From the NCBI RefSeq assembly GCF_900116535.1, contig NZ_FPAU01000006.1, positions 172,032 through 236,031 of the forward strand: a stretch of DNA of 64,000 nt. Direction: 5' to 3'. Both the position numbers and the translations under genes were made by a program. Of this stretch, positions 9,702 to 19,052 are shown one piece after another. The first letter of the stretch is position 1, and each line of letters begins with the position of its first letter. The notes under the pieces were generated by a model. The model was given only the letters and a program-made list of their open reading frames with translations. It made no database searches and was not told the DNA's origin. Origin of the DNA: Kosakonia arachidis. GTDB taxonomy: Bacteria; Pseudomonadota; Gammaproteobacteria; Enterobacterales; Enterobacteriaceae.

Positions 9702-10595
9702 ATGGTGGATAGCGTAACGCCAAAAATCAACGTTGTTGCCGCGCCGGTTGCGGCGACGCAAGGCTACTGGCGCGGCGTGTGGGCACGGTTACTCCGCGAT
9801 CCCACGGGCGTGGTAGTAGGAAGTATTATTCTGCTGTTACTGCTGATGGCGCTGTTCGGACCATGGCTGATCCTCAAAGATCCTTACCAGACCTCAATGT
9901 TTCTGCGCCTGAAACCGATCGGCACCGAGGGATTCCCGCTCGGTTCCGATGAACTGGGGCGCGATATGCTCTCACGCCTGATTCTGGGTACGCGCCTGTC
10001 GTTATTTATGGGGATTGTGCCGGTGGTGTTCGCCTTTTTTATTGGCGGCACTATCGGGATTATCGCCGGTTATGCCGGAGGAAAAACCAATACCCTGATC
10101 ATGCGCACCATTGATATTTTCTACGCCTTTCCATCGGTATTGCTGGCGATTGCGCTCTCCGGCGCGATGGGCGCAGGCATTGGCAATGCGCTGCTTTCGC
10201 TGACGCTGGTGTTTGTACCGCAAGTGGCGCGTATTGCTGAAAGTGTCACCGCGCAGGTGCGGCATATGGATTATATCGATGCCGCCCGTGCCACCGGAGC
10301 CAGTGCGTTCACCATTATTCGCGTGCAGGTACTGGGTAATGTGTTGGGGCCGATTTTCGTCTTCTCTACCGGTCTGATTTCCGTCTGTATGATCCTCGCC
10401 TCCGGCTTGTCGTTTCTCGGCCTTGGCGTGCGTCCGCCGGAGCCGGAATGGGGATTGATGCTCAACACGTTGCGCACCGCTATTTATACCCAGCCGTGGG
10501 TGGCGGCACTGCCGGGGATGATGATTTTTATTACCTCCATCTCGTTTAATGTTCTGGCGGATCGTCTGCGCGCTGCCATGGCGATCAAGGAGTAA
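9702..10595 (+). CDS. ABC transporter permease, DppC/OppC-like
   Basis: A 297-residue partner permease. A cytoplasmic N-terminus leads to a first span near residues 38-58. The LGSDELGRDMLSRLILGTRLSL motif is characteristic of DppC/OppC, and the EAA loop is YIDAARATGASAFTIIRVQVLGN. It ends FNVLADRLRAAMAIKE. Ribosome site AGGAG precedes the ATG, and spacing to its neighbours is minimal (2 and 4 nt), showing tight translational coupling. Confidence 0.95.
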   Translation: MVDSVTPKINVVAAPVAATQGYWRGVWARLLRDPTGVVVGSIILLLLLMALFGPWLILKDPYQTSMFLRLKPIGTEGFPLGSDELGRDMLSRLILGTRLSLFMGIVPVVFAFFIGGTIGIIAGYAGGKTNTLIMRTIDIFYAFPSVLLAIALSGAMGAGIGNALLSLTLVFVPQVARIAESVTAQVRHMDYIDAARATGASAFTIIRVQVLGNVLGPIFVFSTGLISVCMILASGLSFLGLGVRPPEPEWGLMLNTLRTAIYTQPWVAALPGMMIFITSISFNVLADRLRAAMAIKE

Positions 10596-10599
10596 CAGC

Positions 10600-11643
10600 A
10601 TGCAACCTTTTATCAATGTCGATATTGGTGGCCCGGCACAGCCGCTGCTGCGGGTGAACAATCTGCTGAAGCATTTTCACCTCGGCGTACGCAAAGGCCA
10701 TGATGTTGTACAGGCGGTGGATAACGTCAGCTTTGAAGTCCACAAAGGGGAAACCCTTGGTGTGGTGGGGGAGTCCGGTTGTGGAAAATCGACCTCCGCC
10801 CGGTTACTGATGCAACTGCTGACACAGGATAGCGGCGAGCTGGTGTTTGATGGTGAGGCCGTCGGTTCATCGCGCTTGCCGCTGAAAGCCTATCGCCGCC
10901 AGGTGCAGATGGTGTTTCAGGACAGTTATGCTTCGCTGAACCCGCGCATGACCATGGAAGAGAGCATTGCCTTTGGCCAGCAGGTACATGGTATCAGCCG
11001 CAAAGAGGCCAATGAATATGCCCGCTATCTGTTAGCGCACGTTGGGCTGGAGCCAGCGCGGTTTGCACACCGCTATCCCCACGCCTTATCCGGTGGTCAG
11101 CGACAGCGCGTCAATATTGCCCGCGCGCTGGCGATGAAACCCCGGCTGGTGATCCTCGACGAAGCCGTTTCTGCACTGGATAAATCCGTGGAAGCGCAGG
11201 TGTTGCAACTGTTGCAAGAGTTAAAACGTACCCTCGATCTCACCTATGTGTTTATCAGCCACGATCTGCATGTAGTGCGCTGGCTGTCGGATCGCATTCT
11301 GGTGATGTACCTCGGTGAAGTGGTGGAAATTGGCCCGTCGGAAGCGCTGTTCACTGCTTCAGCACACCCTTATACCCGCGCGTTACTCAGCTCGATGCCG
11401 TCGATGGATCCGCATAATCGCACTGAAGTTTCGCCACTCTTTGGCGATCCGCCAAGCCCCATTTCACCGCCTGCGGGCTGCCGTTTTCACACTCGTTGCC
11501 CGCATGCCAAAGCGGTCTGTTCGCAGGTGAAACCGCAATTGACGCTGGTTGGCGAAGCGCATCAAAGCGCCTGCCTGATGGCGCAGCCGGATTCGCCCTG
11601 GCACCGGGATATCCCACTACAGGAGGTGAGCGATGTCGCATGA
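10600..11643 (+). CDS. ABC transporter ATP-binding protein, OppF/DppF-like
   Basis: A 347-residue ATPase for the upstream permeases. Walker A is GESGCGKST, the Q-loop VFQDSYASLNPR, the signature LSGGQRQR and Walker B LVILDEAVSALD. The C-terminal oligopeptide-transporter extension contains the cysteine cluster CRFHTRCPHAKAVC, often an Fe-S or structural motif in Dpp/Opp ATPases. The start at 10600 has AAGGAG upstream; the same frame is open to an ATG at 10549 inside the previous gene but has no ribosome site there. The canonical Walker B-adjacent T/S position reads EAVSALD rather than EPTSALD, a common variant. Confidence 0.94.
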   Translation: MQPFINVDIGGPAQPLLRVNNLLKHFHLGVRKGHDVVQAVDNVSFEVHKGETLGVVGESGCGKSTSARLLMQLLTQDSGELVFDGEAVGSSRLPLKAYRRQVQMVFQDSYASLNPRMTMEESIAFGQQVHGISRKEANEYARYLLAHVGLEPARFAHRYPHALSGGQRQRVNIARALAMKPRLVILDEAVSALDKSVEAQVLQLLQELKRTLDLTYVFISHDLHVVRWLSDRILVMYLGEVVEIGPSEALFTASAHPYTRALLSSMPSMDPHNRTEVSPLFGDPPSPISPPAGCRFHTRCPHAKAVCSQVKPQLTLVGEAHQSACLMAQPDSPWHRDIPLQEVSDVA

Positions 11644-12643
11644 AGCGTTCGTCCATATTCGCGATCTTCGCGTCGAGTTTCGCCGCGACGGGCAGACCGT
11701 CAATGCGGTCAATGGTGTTTCGTTTGATGTCCGCAAAGGCGAAGTGATGGCGCTGATTGGCGAATCCGGCTCCGGTAAAAGCGTCACCTTGCGGGCCTTG
11801 ATGCGCCTGCATCCGCCGCAGAGCAGCCAGATTAGCGGTACGATGAATGTCGGCGGTGCCGCGGTGCTGGCGATGAACAGCCGTCAGTTACGCCACTACC
11901 GCGGGAAAATCTGCGCGATGATTTTTCAGGAGCCGCTGCTGGCGTTTGACCCGGTTTACACCATCGGCCAACAAATTGTGGAAGGCTTGCAGCGGCACGA
12001 AGGGCTGTCGCGCAAAGATGCGAAAGCGCGGGCGCTGGAGGCTTTGCGTCAGGTGCGTATTCCCAGCCCGGAGCGCCGGCTGGAAGCGTACCCGCATGAG
12101 ATGTCTGGCGGCATGCGCCAGCGGGCGATGATTGCGCTGGCGCTCTCCTGCAACCCGGAACTGCTGCTGGCCGATGAGCCGACCACTGCGTTGGATGCCA
12201 CCGTACAAATTCAGATCCTGATCCTGCTGCGCGAGCAGCAAAAGCTGCGCGATCTGTCGATTATCTTCGTCACCCACGACATTGGTGCGGCGGTGGAGAT
12301 TGCCGATCGGGTGGCAGTGATGTACGCCGGGCGCATCGTGGAGGAAGCACCGATTGCCGACATCCTCGCGCAGCCACGCCATCCCTATACCCGCGTACTG
12401 CTCGGTAGTCGCCCGAAAGAGGGGTTGAAAAAGGGCGATGTGCTGCACTGCATTCCCGGCTCGCCGCCGGATCTGGCCGCACTGCCCCCGGGCTGCGCAT
12501 TTGCCGCCCGTTGCCCTCACGCACAGCCTGCCTGTCACCAGTTGCAACCCGTTACGGAACAGGTCGCCGAACGTCATATGGTCAGTTGCCACCGCTGGCG
12601 TGAACTGACAACCGATATCACACCACAGCCGGCATTTGCCTGA
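11633..12643 (+). CDS. ABC transporter ATP-binding protein, OppD/DppD-like
   Basis: A 336-residue second ATPase, overlapping the previous gene by 11 nt. Walker A is GESGSGKSV, the Q-loop [12 protein letters not shown], the signature MSGGMRQR and Walker [12 protein letters not shown]. The C-terminal cysteine cluster [14 protein letters not shown] matches the oligopeptide-transporter type. AGGAGG lies 6 nt before the ATG, inside the previous coding sequence. With the genes above it completes one heteromeric importer: one binding protein, two permeases and two ATPases. Confidence 0.95.
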   Translation: MSHEAFVHIRDLRVEFRRDGQTVNAVNGVSFDVRKGEVMALIGESGSGKSVTLRALMRLHPPQSSQISGTMNVGGAAVLAMNSRQLRHYRGKICAMIFQEPLLAFDPVYTIGQQIVEGLQRHEGLSRKDAKARALEALRQVRIPSPERRLEAYPHEMSGGMRQRAMIALALSCNPELLLADEPTTALDATVQIQILILLREQQKLRDLSIIFVTHDIGAAVEIADRVAVMYAGRIVEEAPIADILAQPRHPYTRVLLGSRPKEGLKKGDVLHCIPGSPPDLAALPPGCAFAARCPHAQPACHQLQPVTEQVAERHMVSCHRWRELTTDITPQPAFA

Positions 12644-12658
12644 ATCCTGGGAGGTAAC

Positions 12659-13828
12659 ATGCAGGACCCACGTGCTTTTATGCCTTATCCCTTCGTCACT
12701 GTGCCGCAGGCGGAAAGCGGCCCGCTGAGCGGCCTGACTTTTGCGGCAAAAGATCTGTTTGATGTTGCAGGCTATCCTACGGGAGGCGGTAACCCGCACG
12801 TACTTGCCGCCTCGGGTATCAAAACCACTACTGCACCCGCCGTACAAATGCTGCTGGATGGCGGGGCGAGGTTTGTTGGCAAAACCCACACCAGTGAACT
12901 GGCCTATTCGATGAGCGGCCACAACATTCATTACGGTACGCCGCGCAATGGCGCAGCACCGCTGCGTGTTCCTGGCGGCTCGTCGTCCGGTTCGGCTTCG
13001 GCGGTATCCCATGGTCTGTGTGATATAGCGCTGGGCACCGACACCGGCGGTTCGGTGCGCACGCCTGCCAGCTATTGCGGCCTGTTTGGTCTGCGCCCAA
13101 CCCACGGGCGTATTTCGCTGGCAGGTTGCCAGCCGCTGTGCGCCACCATGGACACCTGCGGGTTTTTCGCCCGCACGCCGCAGGCCTTTAGCGCGGTGGC
13201 CCGTTGCCTGCTCGGTGACGACACCTTCACACCCGCGCGGATCGAACTGGCCTGCCATGAGTCGCTGTTTGCCGCACTCCCGTTGCACAGTCTGCAAGTG
13301 CTGCTGCCGGTACGGGAAAAGCTCGCGCAATACTTTGGTGAGATCGCCTCGCTGGATGCACCGCTGCCGGAGCGCGAAGCCGTTTACACCGCGTTTCGTC
13401 AGATTCAGGGTTATGAAGCCTGGCAATCGCAGGGTCACAACATTGAAACACTGGGCATGCAACTGGGGCCTGACGTGGCGGAGCGCTTTGCGTACGGCAA
13501 AGCGGTCACGGAGGCGGAATTCGCCGCGGCGAGCCAGCTTCGCGAAGCCTTTACAGAGTGGTGGCAGACACAACTGGGCGATCGCATCCTGGTGCTGCCG
13601 ACCGTGCCGGATGTAGCGCCGTTATTAACGGCCGCGCCAGCAGAGATCGAAGTCACGCGGCGCATCTCTCACGACCTGTTGCTGATAGCAGTACTGACCC
13701 GCCGTCCGCAGGTCAATCTTCCGGTGACGACGATCGACGGCGCGCCGCTGGGGATTTCACTGATCGGCCCATGCGGCAGCGATGCGCTGCTGGTGTCGAT
13801 GGCCACTACCTTTATGCAGGAGAAATAA
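12659..13828 (+). CDS. amidase of the amidase-signature family, AMI1-like
   Basis: A 389-residue cytosolic amide hydrolase. The Ser-cisSer-Lys triad is visible: Lys31 (FAAKDLFD), Ser108 (GGSSSGS) and Ser132 (GTDTGGSVRTP). The short length and the stretches DVAGYPTGGGNP, HYGTPRN and PASYCGLFGLRPTHG are shared with plant AMI1 (indole-3-acetamide hydrolase) and its bacterial relatives rather than with GatA. That similarity does not prove the substrate. It lies 15 nt after the ATPase gene with a GGGAGG ribosome site and 1 nt before the next hydrolase gene, so imported amides are the likely substrates. Confidence 0.9.
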   Translation: MQDPRAFMPYPFVTVPQAESGPLSGLTFAAKDLFDVAGYPTGGGNPHVLAASGIKTTTAPAVQMLLDGGARFVGKTHTSELAYSMSGHNIHYGTPRNGAAPLRVPGGSSSGSASAVSHGLCDIALGTDTGGSVRTPASYCGLFGLRPTHGRISLAGCQPLCATMDTCGFFARTPQAFSAVARCLLGDDTFTPARIELACHESLFAALPLHSLQVLLPVREKLAQYFGEIASLDAPLPEREAVYTAFRQIQGYEAWQSQGHNIETLGMQLGPDVAERFAYGKAVTEAEFAAASQLREAFTEWWQTQLGDRILVLPTVPDVAPLLTAAPAEIEVTRRISHDLLLIAVLTRRPQVNLPVTTIDGAPLGISLIGPCGSDALLVSMATTFMQEK

Positions 13829-13829
13829 G

Positions 13830-15098
13830 ATGACAAGCGAAGTTTTGCACAGCCAGGCGCTGTCGCTGAGCGACTGCCGGGTTAACGGTGAGCGGTTATG
13901 GGATTCCCTGATGGAACTGGCGAAAATCGGCGCGACGCCAAAAGGCGGTTGCTGCCGCCTGACGTTGACCGATCTTGACCGGCAGGGGCGCGATTTGGTG
14001 ATTGGCTGGGGCAAAGCGGCCGGGTTGAGTATCATCATCGATAAAATCGGCAACGTGTTTATGCGCCGCGAAGGGCGCAACCCGAACCTGCCGCCGATTG
14101 TGGCGGGCAGCCATATCGACACGCAACCGACCGGCGGCAAGTTCGACGGTAACTTTGGCGTGTTGGCCGCGCTGGAAGTGGTACGTACGCTTAATGATTT
14201 GCAGATTGAAACCGAGCATCCGCTGGAAGTGGTGTTCTGGACCAATGAAGAAGGCTCGCGCTTTGTGCCAGTGATGATGGGGTCCGGCGTCTTTGCCGGC
14301 GTTTTCCCGCTGGAGAAAATCTACGCTGCCACCGATGCCGAAGGCAAAACTGTGCGGCAAGAGCTGGAGAAGATTGGCTACATTGGCGAGCAAACGCCGG
14401 GCGATCATCCACTGGCGGCCTACTTTGAAGCGCATATTGAACAGGGGCCGATTCTGGAGGAAGAGGAAAAAGTGATCGGCGTGGTGCAGGGCGTACTGGG
14501 CATCCGCTGGTATGACTGCACCGTCACAGGGATGGAATCTCACGCCGGGCCAATGCCGATGCATCTGCGCCAGGATGCGTTGCAGGTGGCGACGCGCATT
14601 ATGCAGGAAGTCGTGGCGATTGCCGGGCGCAGTGAACAGGGACGCGGCACGGTAGGGATGGTGCAGGTGTACCCGAACAGCCGCAACGTGGTGCCGGGTG
14701 CAGTGAAATTCTCCGTGGATATGCGCAACATCAGCGATGCAACTGTCGATGAAATGGACGCGCAACTGCGCGCTTTTACCGCCGCAGTGGCACAGGAAAC
14801 GGGGTTGGGCGTCACGCTGGAGCAGGTCAGCCACTATCCGGCCGCGCCGTTTGACATACAGTGCCAGCAGGCGATTGGCCGCGCGGCGCAGCAGCTTGGT
14901 TATCCGTCGCGCCCGATTGTCTCTGGCGCCGGTCATGATGCGGTGTATATGAGCTATCTTGCGCCGACCGGAATGATCTTTATTCCCTGCAAAGACGGCA
15001 TCAGCCATAACGAAATTGAGTATGCCTCACCGGAACATGTCACTGCCGGAGCGAATGTATTGTTGCAGGTGATGATGGAGTACGCGAAGGTACAGTGA
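13830..15098 (+). CDS. Zn-dependent N-carbamoyl amino acid hydrolase / allantoate amidohydrolase family (M20)
   Basis: A 422-residue M20-fold hydrolase. Metal ligands are seen at His95 (GSHIDTQPTGG), Asp106 (KFDGNFG), the acidic pair NEEGSRF, EAHIEQGP and the C-terminal His in ISHNEIEYAS. This arrangement marks the hydantoinase/carbamoylase group (L-carbamoylase, beta-ureidopropionase, allantoate amidohydrolase), which cleave N-carbamoyl groups. Which substrate applies cannot be told. The start at 13830 has AGGAG upstream and directly follows the amidase stop; an open extension to 13782 lies inside the amidase gene. Last gene of the operon, followed by a strong terminator. Confidence 0.92.
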   Translation: MTSEVLHSQALSLSDCRVNGERLWDSLMELAKIGATPKGGCCRLTLTDLDRQGRDLVIGWGKAAGLSIIIDKIGNVFMRREGRNPNLPPIVAGSHIDTQPTGGKFDGNFGVLAALEVVRTLNDLQIETEHPLEVVFWTNEEGSRFVPVMMGSGVFAGVFPLEKIYAATDAEGKTVRQELEKIGYIGEQTPGDHPLAAYFEAHIEQGPILEEEEKVIGVVQGVLGIRWYDCTVTGMESHAGPMPMHLRQDALQVATRIMQEVVAIAGRSEQGRGTVGMVQVYPNSRNVVPGAVKFSVDMRNISDATVDEMDAQLRAFTAAVAQETGLGVTLEQVSHYPAAPFDIQCQQAIGRAAQQLGYPSRPIVSGAGHDAVYMSYLAPTGMIFIPCKDGISHNEIEYASPEHVTAGANVLLQVMMEYAKVQ

Positions 15099-15101
15099 GA
15101 A

Positions 15102-15125
15102 AACCGCCCCCTCGTCGGGGCGGTT
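15102..15125. terminator. bidirectional Rho-independent terminator
   Basis: Perfect stem AACCGCCCC / GGGGCGGTT separated by six nucleotides, between the convergent hydrolase and mocR genes. T runs are short on both sides (TTCTG and TTTTC). Confidence 0.8.
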
Positions 15126-15130
15126 CTGCT

Positions 15131-16603
15131 TTAGCAGAACTGCTCAAGCTGCCCGCGCAGGACTTCCACACCGGGGGCTATTGCCTGGGGGTTAATGGCA
15201 TGAAAGCCCATGCGAAAGAAATTATCCGGCGGCGCGGCATTGAGAAAATGGCGCGCGCCAGGTTCAATGAGTACACCCGCATGTGCGGCTCGCCAGGTAA
15301 GTTGCTGCGTGCTGATATGCTCCGGCGTGCGTAGCCAGAACGCGTTGGCATGCTCGCTGCCGTCCATCATCTGACACTCCGGCAAAAAGGTGCGTAGCGC
15401 ATTGTGCAGGCTGTCCCAGCGGCGGGCGGAATCCTCGTGGTAGCGGCGCAAATGGGTTTCGTAGTGCCCCTGGGCGAGGAAATGCGCCATCTGATACTGA
15501 ATGTTGGTCGGTGGATGGCGGTACACCAGACGGCGCAACGCGCGCGCTTCATCGATAATCTCCGGTGCGGCAACCATAAATCCAAGGCGCAGTCCCGGCG
15601 ACAGCGCTTTCGACAGGCTACTGACGTAGATCACTCGCCCACTGCGATCGCTGGCTTTCAGCGCGGGCAGCGGGTTCTGCATAAAGTTACTTTCTGAGTC
15701 GTAATCATCTTCAATCACCACTGCATCATGGCGGGTAGCGTATTCCAGCAACTGCGTGCGCCGCGTTTTGCTCATGGTTACACCGGTTGGTACCTGGTGG
15801 CCTGGCGTCACGTAGTAGTAGTCACAGGGCGTTTCATTGAGCACTAGCCCTTCGCTGTCTACCGGGTGTGGCACAATCTGCGTATTGCTTAATAAAAAGG
15901 TGTTGATAGCTTCGCGAAAGCTGGGGTTTTCCACAGCCACGCGGGTTTCTTCAGACATCAGCAGGCGCGTCAGCAGGTAGAGCGCATTTTGCGAGCCAAG
16001 GGTAATCAGAATTTCATCCGGCGCGGCGACAATGCCGCGTTTGGGTAACACGCGTGTGCGGATCTGCTCAACCAGCATGGGTACATCCTGGTCGATATGG
16101 TCAATCACCCAAGCCGGATCGCGCACGCCGCCGTGCAGCCAGTTCGCTGCTGCGCGCCAGGTAGCGAGGGGAAACTGCTGGGTATTGGGCTGACCGTAGA
16201 TAAACGGGTAGCGGTAGTGCATCCAGCCAGCGGGTTTAAGAATTGATTCCTGCTGACTGGGGGTAATTTTCAGGCGGTTGCCCCATCGCGGTGCATCGCC
16301 CTCGCATTCAGGTGCAGCCGTGACACACTGCCCACTCGCCACGCCTGCGGAGTAATAATCCGGATGCAGGTAGTAACCACTGCGTGGACGGCTGACCAGA
16401 TAGCCTTCGTTGACCAGACTTTCAAACACCAGTGCCGTGGTATTGCGCGAGACGCCAAGCTGGCTGGCGAGCTGGCGGCACGAAGGGAGAGGGGTATCAG
16501 CCGGGAAAATACCACTCAGAATGGCATTGACCAGAGATTCGCGAACTTGCTCCTGAAGTCCACGCCGGGCGTCAAAATTTACATTCAGTAGATGGCGAAT
16601 CAT
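15131..16603 (-). CDS. MocR/PdxR-type GntR-family regulator with aminotransferase domain
   Basis: A 490-residue transcription factor. A winged helix is at residues about 12-80 (LPSCRQLASQLGVSRNTTALVFESLVNEGYLVSRPRSGYYL), followed by a fold-type I aminotransferase-like domain that binds PLP as effector. The PLP lysine is in SSLSKALSPGLRLGF. MocR proteins commonly control adjacent, divergent genes, so this one probably regulates the amino acid ABC transporter that starts 233 nt away on the other strand. A candidate operator with three AAACTG half-sites lies between them. Confidence 0.93.
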   Translation of the reverse strand: MIRHLLNVNFDARRGLQEQVRESLVNAILSGIFPADTPLPSCRQLASQLGVSRNTTALVFESLVNEGYLVSRPRSGYYLHPDYYSAGVASGQCVTAAPECEGDAPRWGNRLKITPSQQESILKPAGWMHYRYPFIYGQPNTQQFPLATWRAAANWLHGGVRDPAWVIDHIDQDVPMLVEQIRTRVLPKRGIVAAPDEILITLGSQNALYLLTRLLMSEETRVAVENPSFREAINTFLLSNTQIVPHPVDSEGLVLNETPCDYYYVTPGHQVPTGVTMSKTRRTQLLEYATRHDAVVIEDDYDSESNFMQNPLPALKASDRSGRVIYVSSLSKALSPGLRLGFMVAAPEIIDEARALRRLVYRHPPTNIQYQMAHFLAQGHYETHLRRYHEDSARRWDSLHNALRTFLPECQMMDGSEHANAFWLRTPEHISTQQLTWRAAHAGVLIEPGARHFLNAAPPDNFFRMGFHAINPQAIAPGVEVLRGQLEQFC

Positions 16604-16652
16604 GCTGCACTCCTCTCGATATATCTTCTACAGGAGTTGAGCAAGTTTCATA

Positions 16653-16693
16653 CCAGTTTCCGACAAACTGACACATACGCTTGCAGAAACTGG
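16653..16693. promoter_or_regulatory. candidate MocR operator
   Basis: Between mocR and the divergent transporter genes are three AAACTG half-sites: an inverted pair CAGTTT-ccgac-AAACTG (16654-16670) and a further GAAACTGG at 16686-16693 that also pairs with CCAGTTTC at 16653-16660. MocR regulators usually bind repeated half-sites in the divergent promoter. The assignment is inference. Confidence 0.5.
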
Positions 16694-16836
16694 CTCTATT
16701 CAGAAGCGACTTAGCCTCCCTATTGTAAAAACGTAGTCACAAAACGTCGGGCGAGTTTCTGTTTCGGCATATATCTTGCAAAGCTTCCGGCACCCATGGA
16801 ATGTACCGGTCTGGCAAATTAAATAAGGGTGGAGAG

Positions 16837-17685
16837 ATGAAAAAAGTATTCGGCAAATATTGTCTTGCAGCCATGATCTCTTTGGCATTTTCATTACACG
16901 CAGTGGCAGCGGATTTACCTGAAATTGAAAAATCCGGCACGATGAAAGTCGCGACCGAAGATGATTATGCACCGTTTAACTTTATGAATAACGGCCAGAC
17001 GGATGGTTTTAACAAGGATATGCTTGAAGAACTGCGTAAATACGCAAAATTCAATATCAACCAAAGTATTTTGCCGTGGACCGGCTTACTCGCTGCGGTC
17101 TCTACCGGGCAATATGATATGGCCCTCACTGGCGCGGTAATTACCGACGAACGCCTCAACGTATTTAATTTCACCCCGCCATGGGCATCCGCACAGCACT
17201 ATTTCGTGAAACGCGCGGATGACAAAACATTAAATACCATTGCCGATCTCAGCGGTAAAAAAGTGGGCGTTCAGGCGGGCAGCGCACTGTTGGCGCGTTT
17301 GCCGGAACTGAAAGCGATGCTGGAAAAAGTGGGCGGTAAACTGGGCCCGGTGGTTGAGTATCAATCTTATCCGGAAGCCTATGCCGACCTGGCGAACAAA
17401 CGTGTCGATTATGTCATCAACGTGGTGATTTCGGTGAACGACCTGGTGAAATCGAAGCCAAAAGTGTTCGCCAAAGGGCTGGCGGTTTCAGGCCCGGGCT
17501 ACATGGCCTGGCCAATCCCGAAAAACTCGCCGGAATTGCTGAAGTTCATGACGGGGTTTATGAACCACATGACCGAAACCGGCAAGCTGGCGGAGTTGCA
17601 GAAAAAATGGTTCGGCGAGACCTACGAGCTGCCAAAAGAGCCGATTACCAGCGCCGATCAGTTCCACAAGTTAGCCGGTTTCTAA
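16837..17685 (+). CDS. amino acid ABC transporter substrate-binding protein, family 3
   Basis: A 282-residue periplasmic binding protein. The signal peptide (residues 1-23, ending SLHAVAA) is followed by SGTMKVATEDDYAPFNFMNNG, the N-terminal lobe typical of polar amino acid binding proteins, then GFNKDMLEELRKYA. The start at 16837 has GGTGGAGAG upstream; an open extension to 16801 has none. Ligand unknown; the regulator next door senses PLP-linked amino compounds, which fits an amino acid or derivative. First gene of a four-gene transporter operon. Confidence 0.93.
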   Translation: MKKVFGKYCLAAMISLAFSLHAVAADLPEIEKSGTMKVATEDDYAPFNFMNNGQTDGFNKDMLEELRKYAKFNINQSILPWTGLLAAVSTGQYDMALTGAVITDERLNVFNFTPPWASAQHYFVKRADDKTLNTIADLSGKKVGVQAGSALLARLPELKAMLEKVGGKLGPVVEYQSYPEAYADLANKRVDYVINVVISVNDLVKSKPKVFAKGLAVSGPGYMAWPIPKNSPELLKFMTGFMNHMTETGKLAELQKKWFGETYELPKEPITSADQFHKLAGF

Positions 17686-17730
17686 GTGTAACGCGGCGGG
17701 AAACCGCCGCACGTTTTGAAAGGAGGGAAC

Positions 17731-18372
17731 ATGGACTTAATCTCGTGGCAGTTATTGATTGAAGGCGCATGGACGACCCTCTGGATCTCTTGCGTGGCCA
17801 TTGCTTTCGGCGTAGTGATTGGCCTGGTGATTGCCTTTATCCGCATGATGAAGATCCCGGTTATTGATCAGTTGCTGGTGGTTTACATCAGCCTGGCTCG
17901 CGCGACGCCGCTGGTGACGCTGGTGCTGTTTCTGTTTTTATCGCTGCCGACGCTCGGTATTAATCTCGATAAAACGCCTGCCGCTATTCTGGCGCTGACG
18001 TTGAATACCTCGGCATTTAACGCCGAAATCTGGCGCAATGCATTTCGCAATTTCCCGCGTGAGCAGCGGGAAGCCGCGGAGTCGGTCGGCATGCGGCGCT
18101 GGACCTATTTTCGGCAAATTATGCTGCCGCAGATGTGGATTGAAAGCCTGCCTGCGCTGGTCAATGAGATGTCGTTCCTGATTAAAGGCAGCCCAGCAAT
18201 TGCTATTATCGGCGTGGTGGATTTAACTCGCGTAACCAACCGTATTTCCTCGGTGACCTATGAACCGCTATCGCCGATCCTGGCCGCCGGGTTGTTGTAC
18301 GTCATTATTATCGGTTCGCTGTTGAAGTTGCAGAGCGCGGCCGAACGTAAAGCGAAGCGCCTGGCGCGATAA
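17731..18372 (+). CDS. amino acid ABC transporter permease
   Basis: A 213-residue inner-membrane permease of the HisMQ family with about five spans. ARATPLVTLVLFLFLSLP is the family N-terminal landmark and NAFRNFPREQREAAESVGMRRWTYFRQIMLPQM is the EAA loop that contacts the ATPase. The start at 17731 has AAGGAGGG upstream. The sister permease starts 14 nt after the stop. Confidence 0.94.
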   Translation: MDLISWQLLIEGAWTTLWISCVAIAFGVVIGLVIAFIRMMKIPVIDQLLVVYISLARATPLVTLVLFLFLSLPTLGINLDKTPAAILALTLNTSAFNAEIWRNAFRNFPREQREAAESVGMRRWTYFRQIMLPQMWIESLPALVNEMSFLIKGSPAIAIIGVVDLTRVTNRISSVTYEPLSPILAAGLLYVIIIGSLLKLQSAAERKAKRLAR

Positions 18373-18386
18373 GAGGCGGAGGAAAT

Positions 18387-19052
18387 ATGAATCAGTGGGG
18401 AATTATTTGGGCAGCGCGTGAGAGTTTTTTTAACGGGCTGCTGGCAACGCTGGAACTGTTTATTATCGCTGCCGTTTTCGGATTATTTATTGGTATTGCG
18501 CTGTGCTATGTTATGGAGTATCAGCATCGCGTTATTAATCGTCTGATCATCGCTTTTGTTAGCCTGATGCGTGCCGTGCCATTTTTAATTCTGGCTTATC
18601 TTCTGTATTATGGATTGCCACAAATTGGTATCAGCATGGAAGCCTGGACCGCTGGTCTGCTGGCACTGGTGATTTATCATGGTGCATATTTCTTTGAGAT
18701 ATTACGTAGCCAGCGGCGGATATTTTCAGCCGGGTATATTGAGGCTGCACAGTCGCAGGGTTTTTCACGCTATAAAACCTTTCGTCGTATTATTCTGCCG
18801 AATATATTTTCGTCGTCGCTGCCGTTGATGGGCAACCAGCTTATTATTTGCCTGAAAGATACCGCATTTCTGTGCATTATTACTGTGCAGGAGATTACCG
18901 CCGCTGCGAATAGCGTGCAGTCAACTTACTTTATTCCGTTTAACGCCTTTATTGTTGCCATAGCACTCTACTGGGGGATCAGTATTCTGCTGGAGTTGTT
19001 GATTAAGCGGTTAAGTCATTATGGAGCCAAAAGAGGAATGAGCCATGCCTGA
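18387..19052 (+). CDS. amino acid ABC transporter permease
   Basis: A 221-residue second HisMQ-type permease. [21 protein letters not shown] matches the family landmark and [24 protein letters not shown] is the EAA loop. GGAGGAAAT lies just before the ATG. Its 3' end overlaps the ATPase gene by 8 nt, indicating translational coupling. Codon use is noticeably richer in A/T at third positions (ATT, TTA) than in the neighbouring genes. Confidence 0.94.
   Translation: MNQWGIIWAARESFFNGLLATLELFIIAAVFGLFIGIALCYVMEYQHRVINRLIIAFVSLMRAVPFLILAYLLYYGLPQIGISMEAWTAGLLALVIYHGAYFFEILRSQRRIFSAGYIEAAQSQGFSRYKTFRRIILPNIFSSSLPLMGNQLIICLKDTAFLCIITVQEITAAANSVQSTYFIPFNAFIVAIALYWGISILLELLIKRLSHYGAKRGMSHA

Noticed and set aside
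11888-13573. Very long minus-strand open frame (over 500 codons) across the ABC ATPase and amidase genes.
   Set aside because: GC-rich coding DNA often leaves the antisense frame open. The translation is Arg/Gln/His-rich and domain-free, while the plus strand has strong catalytic motifs throughout.
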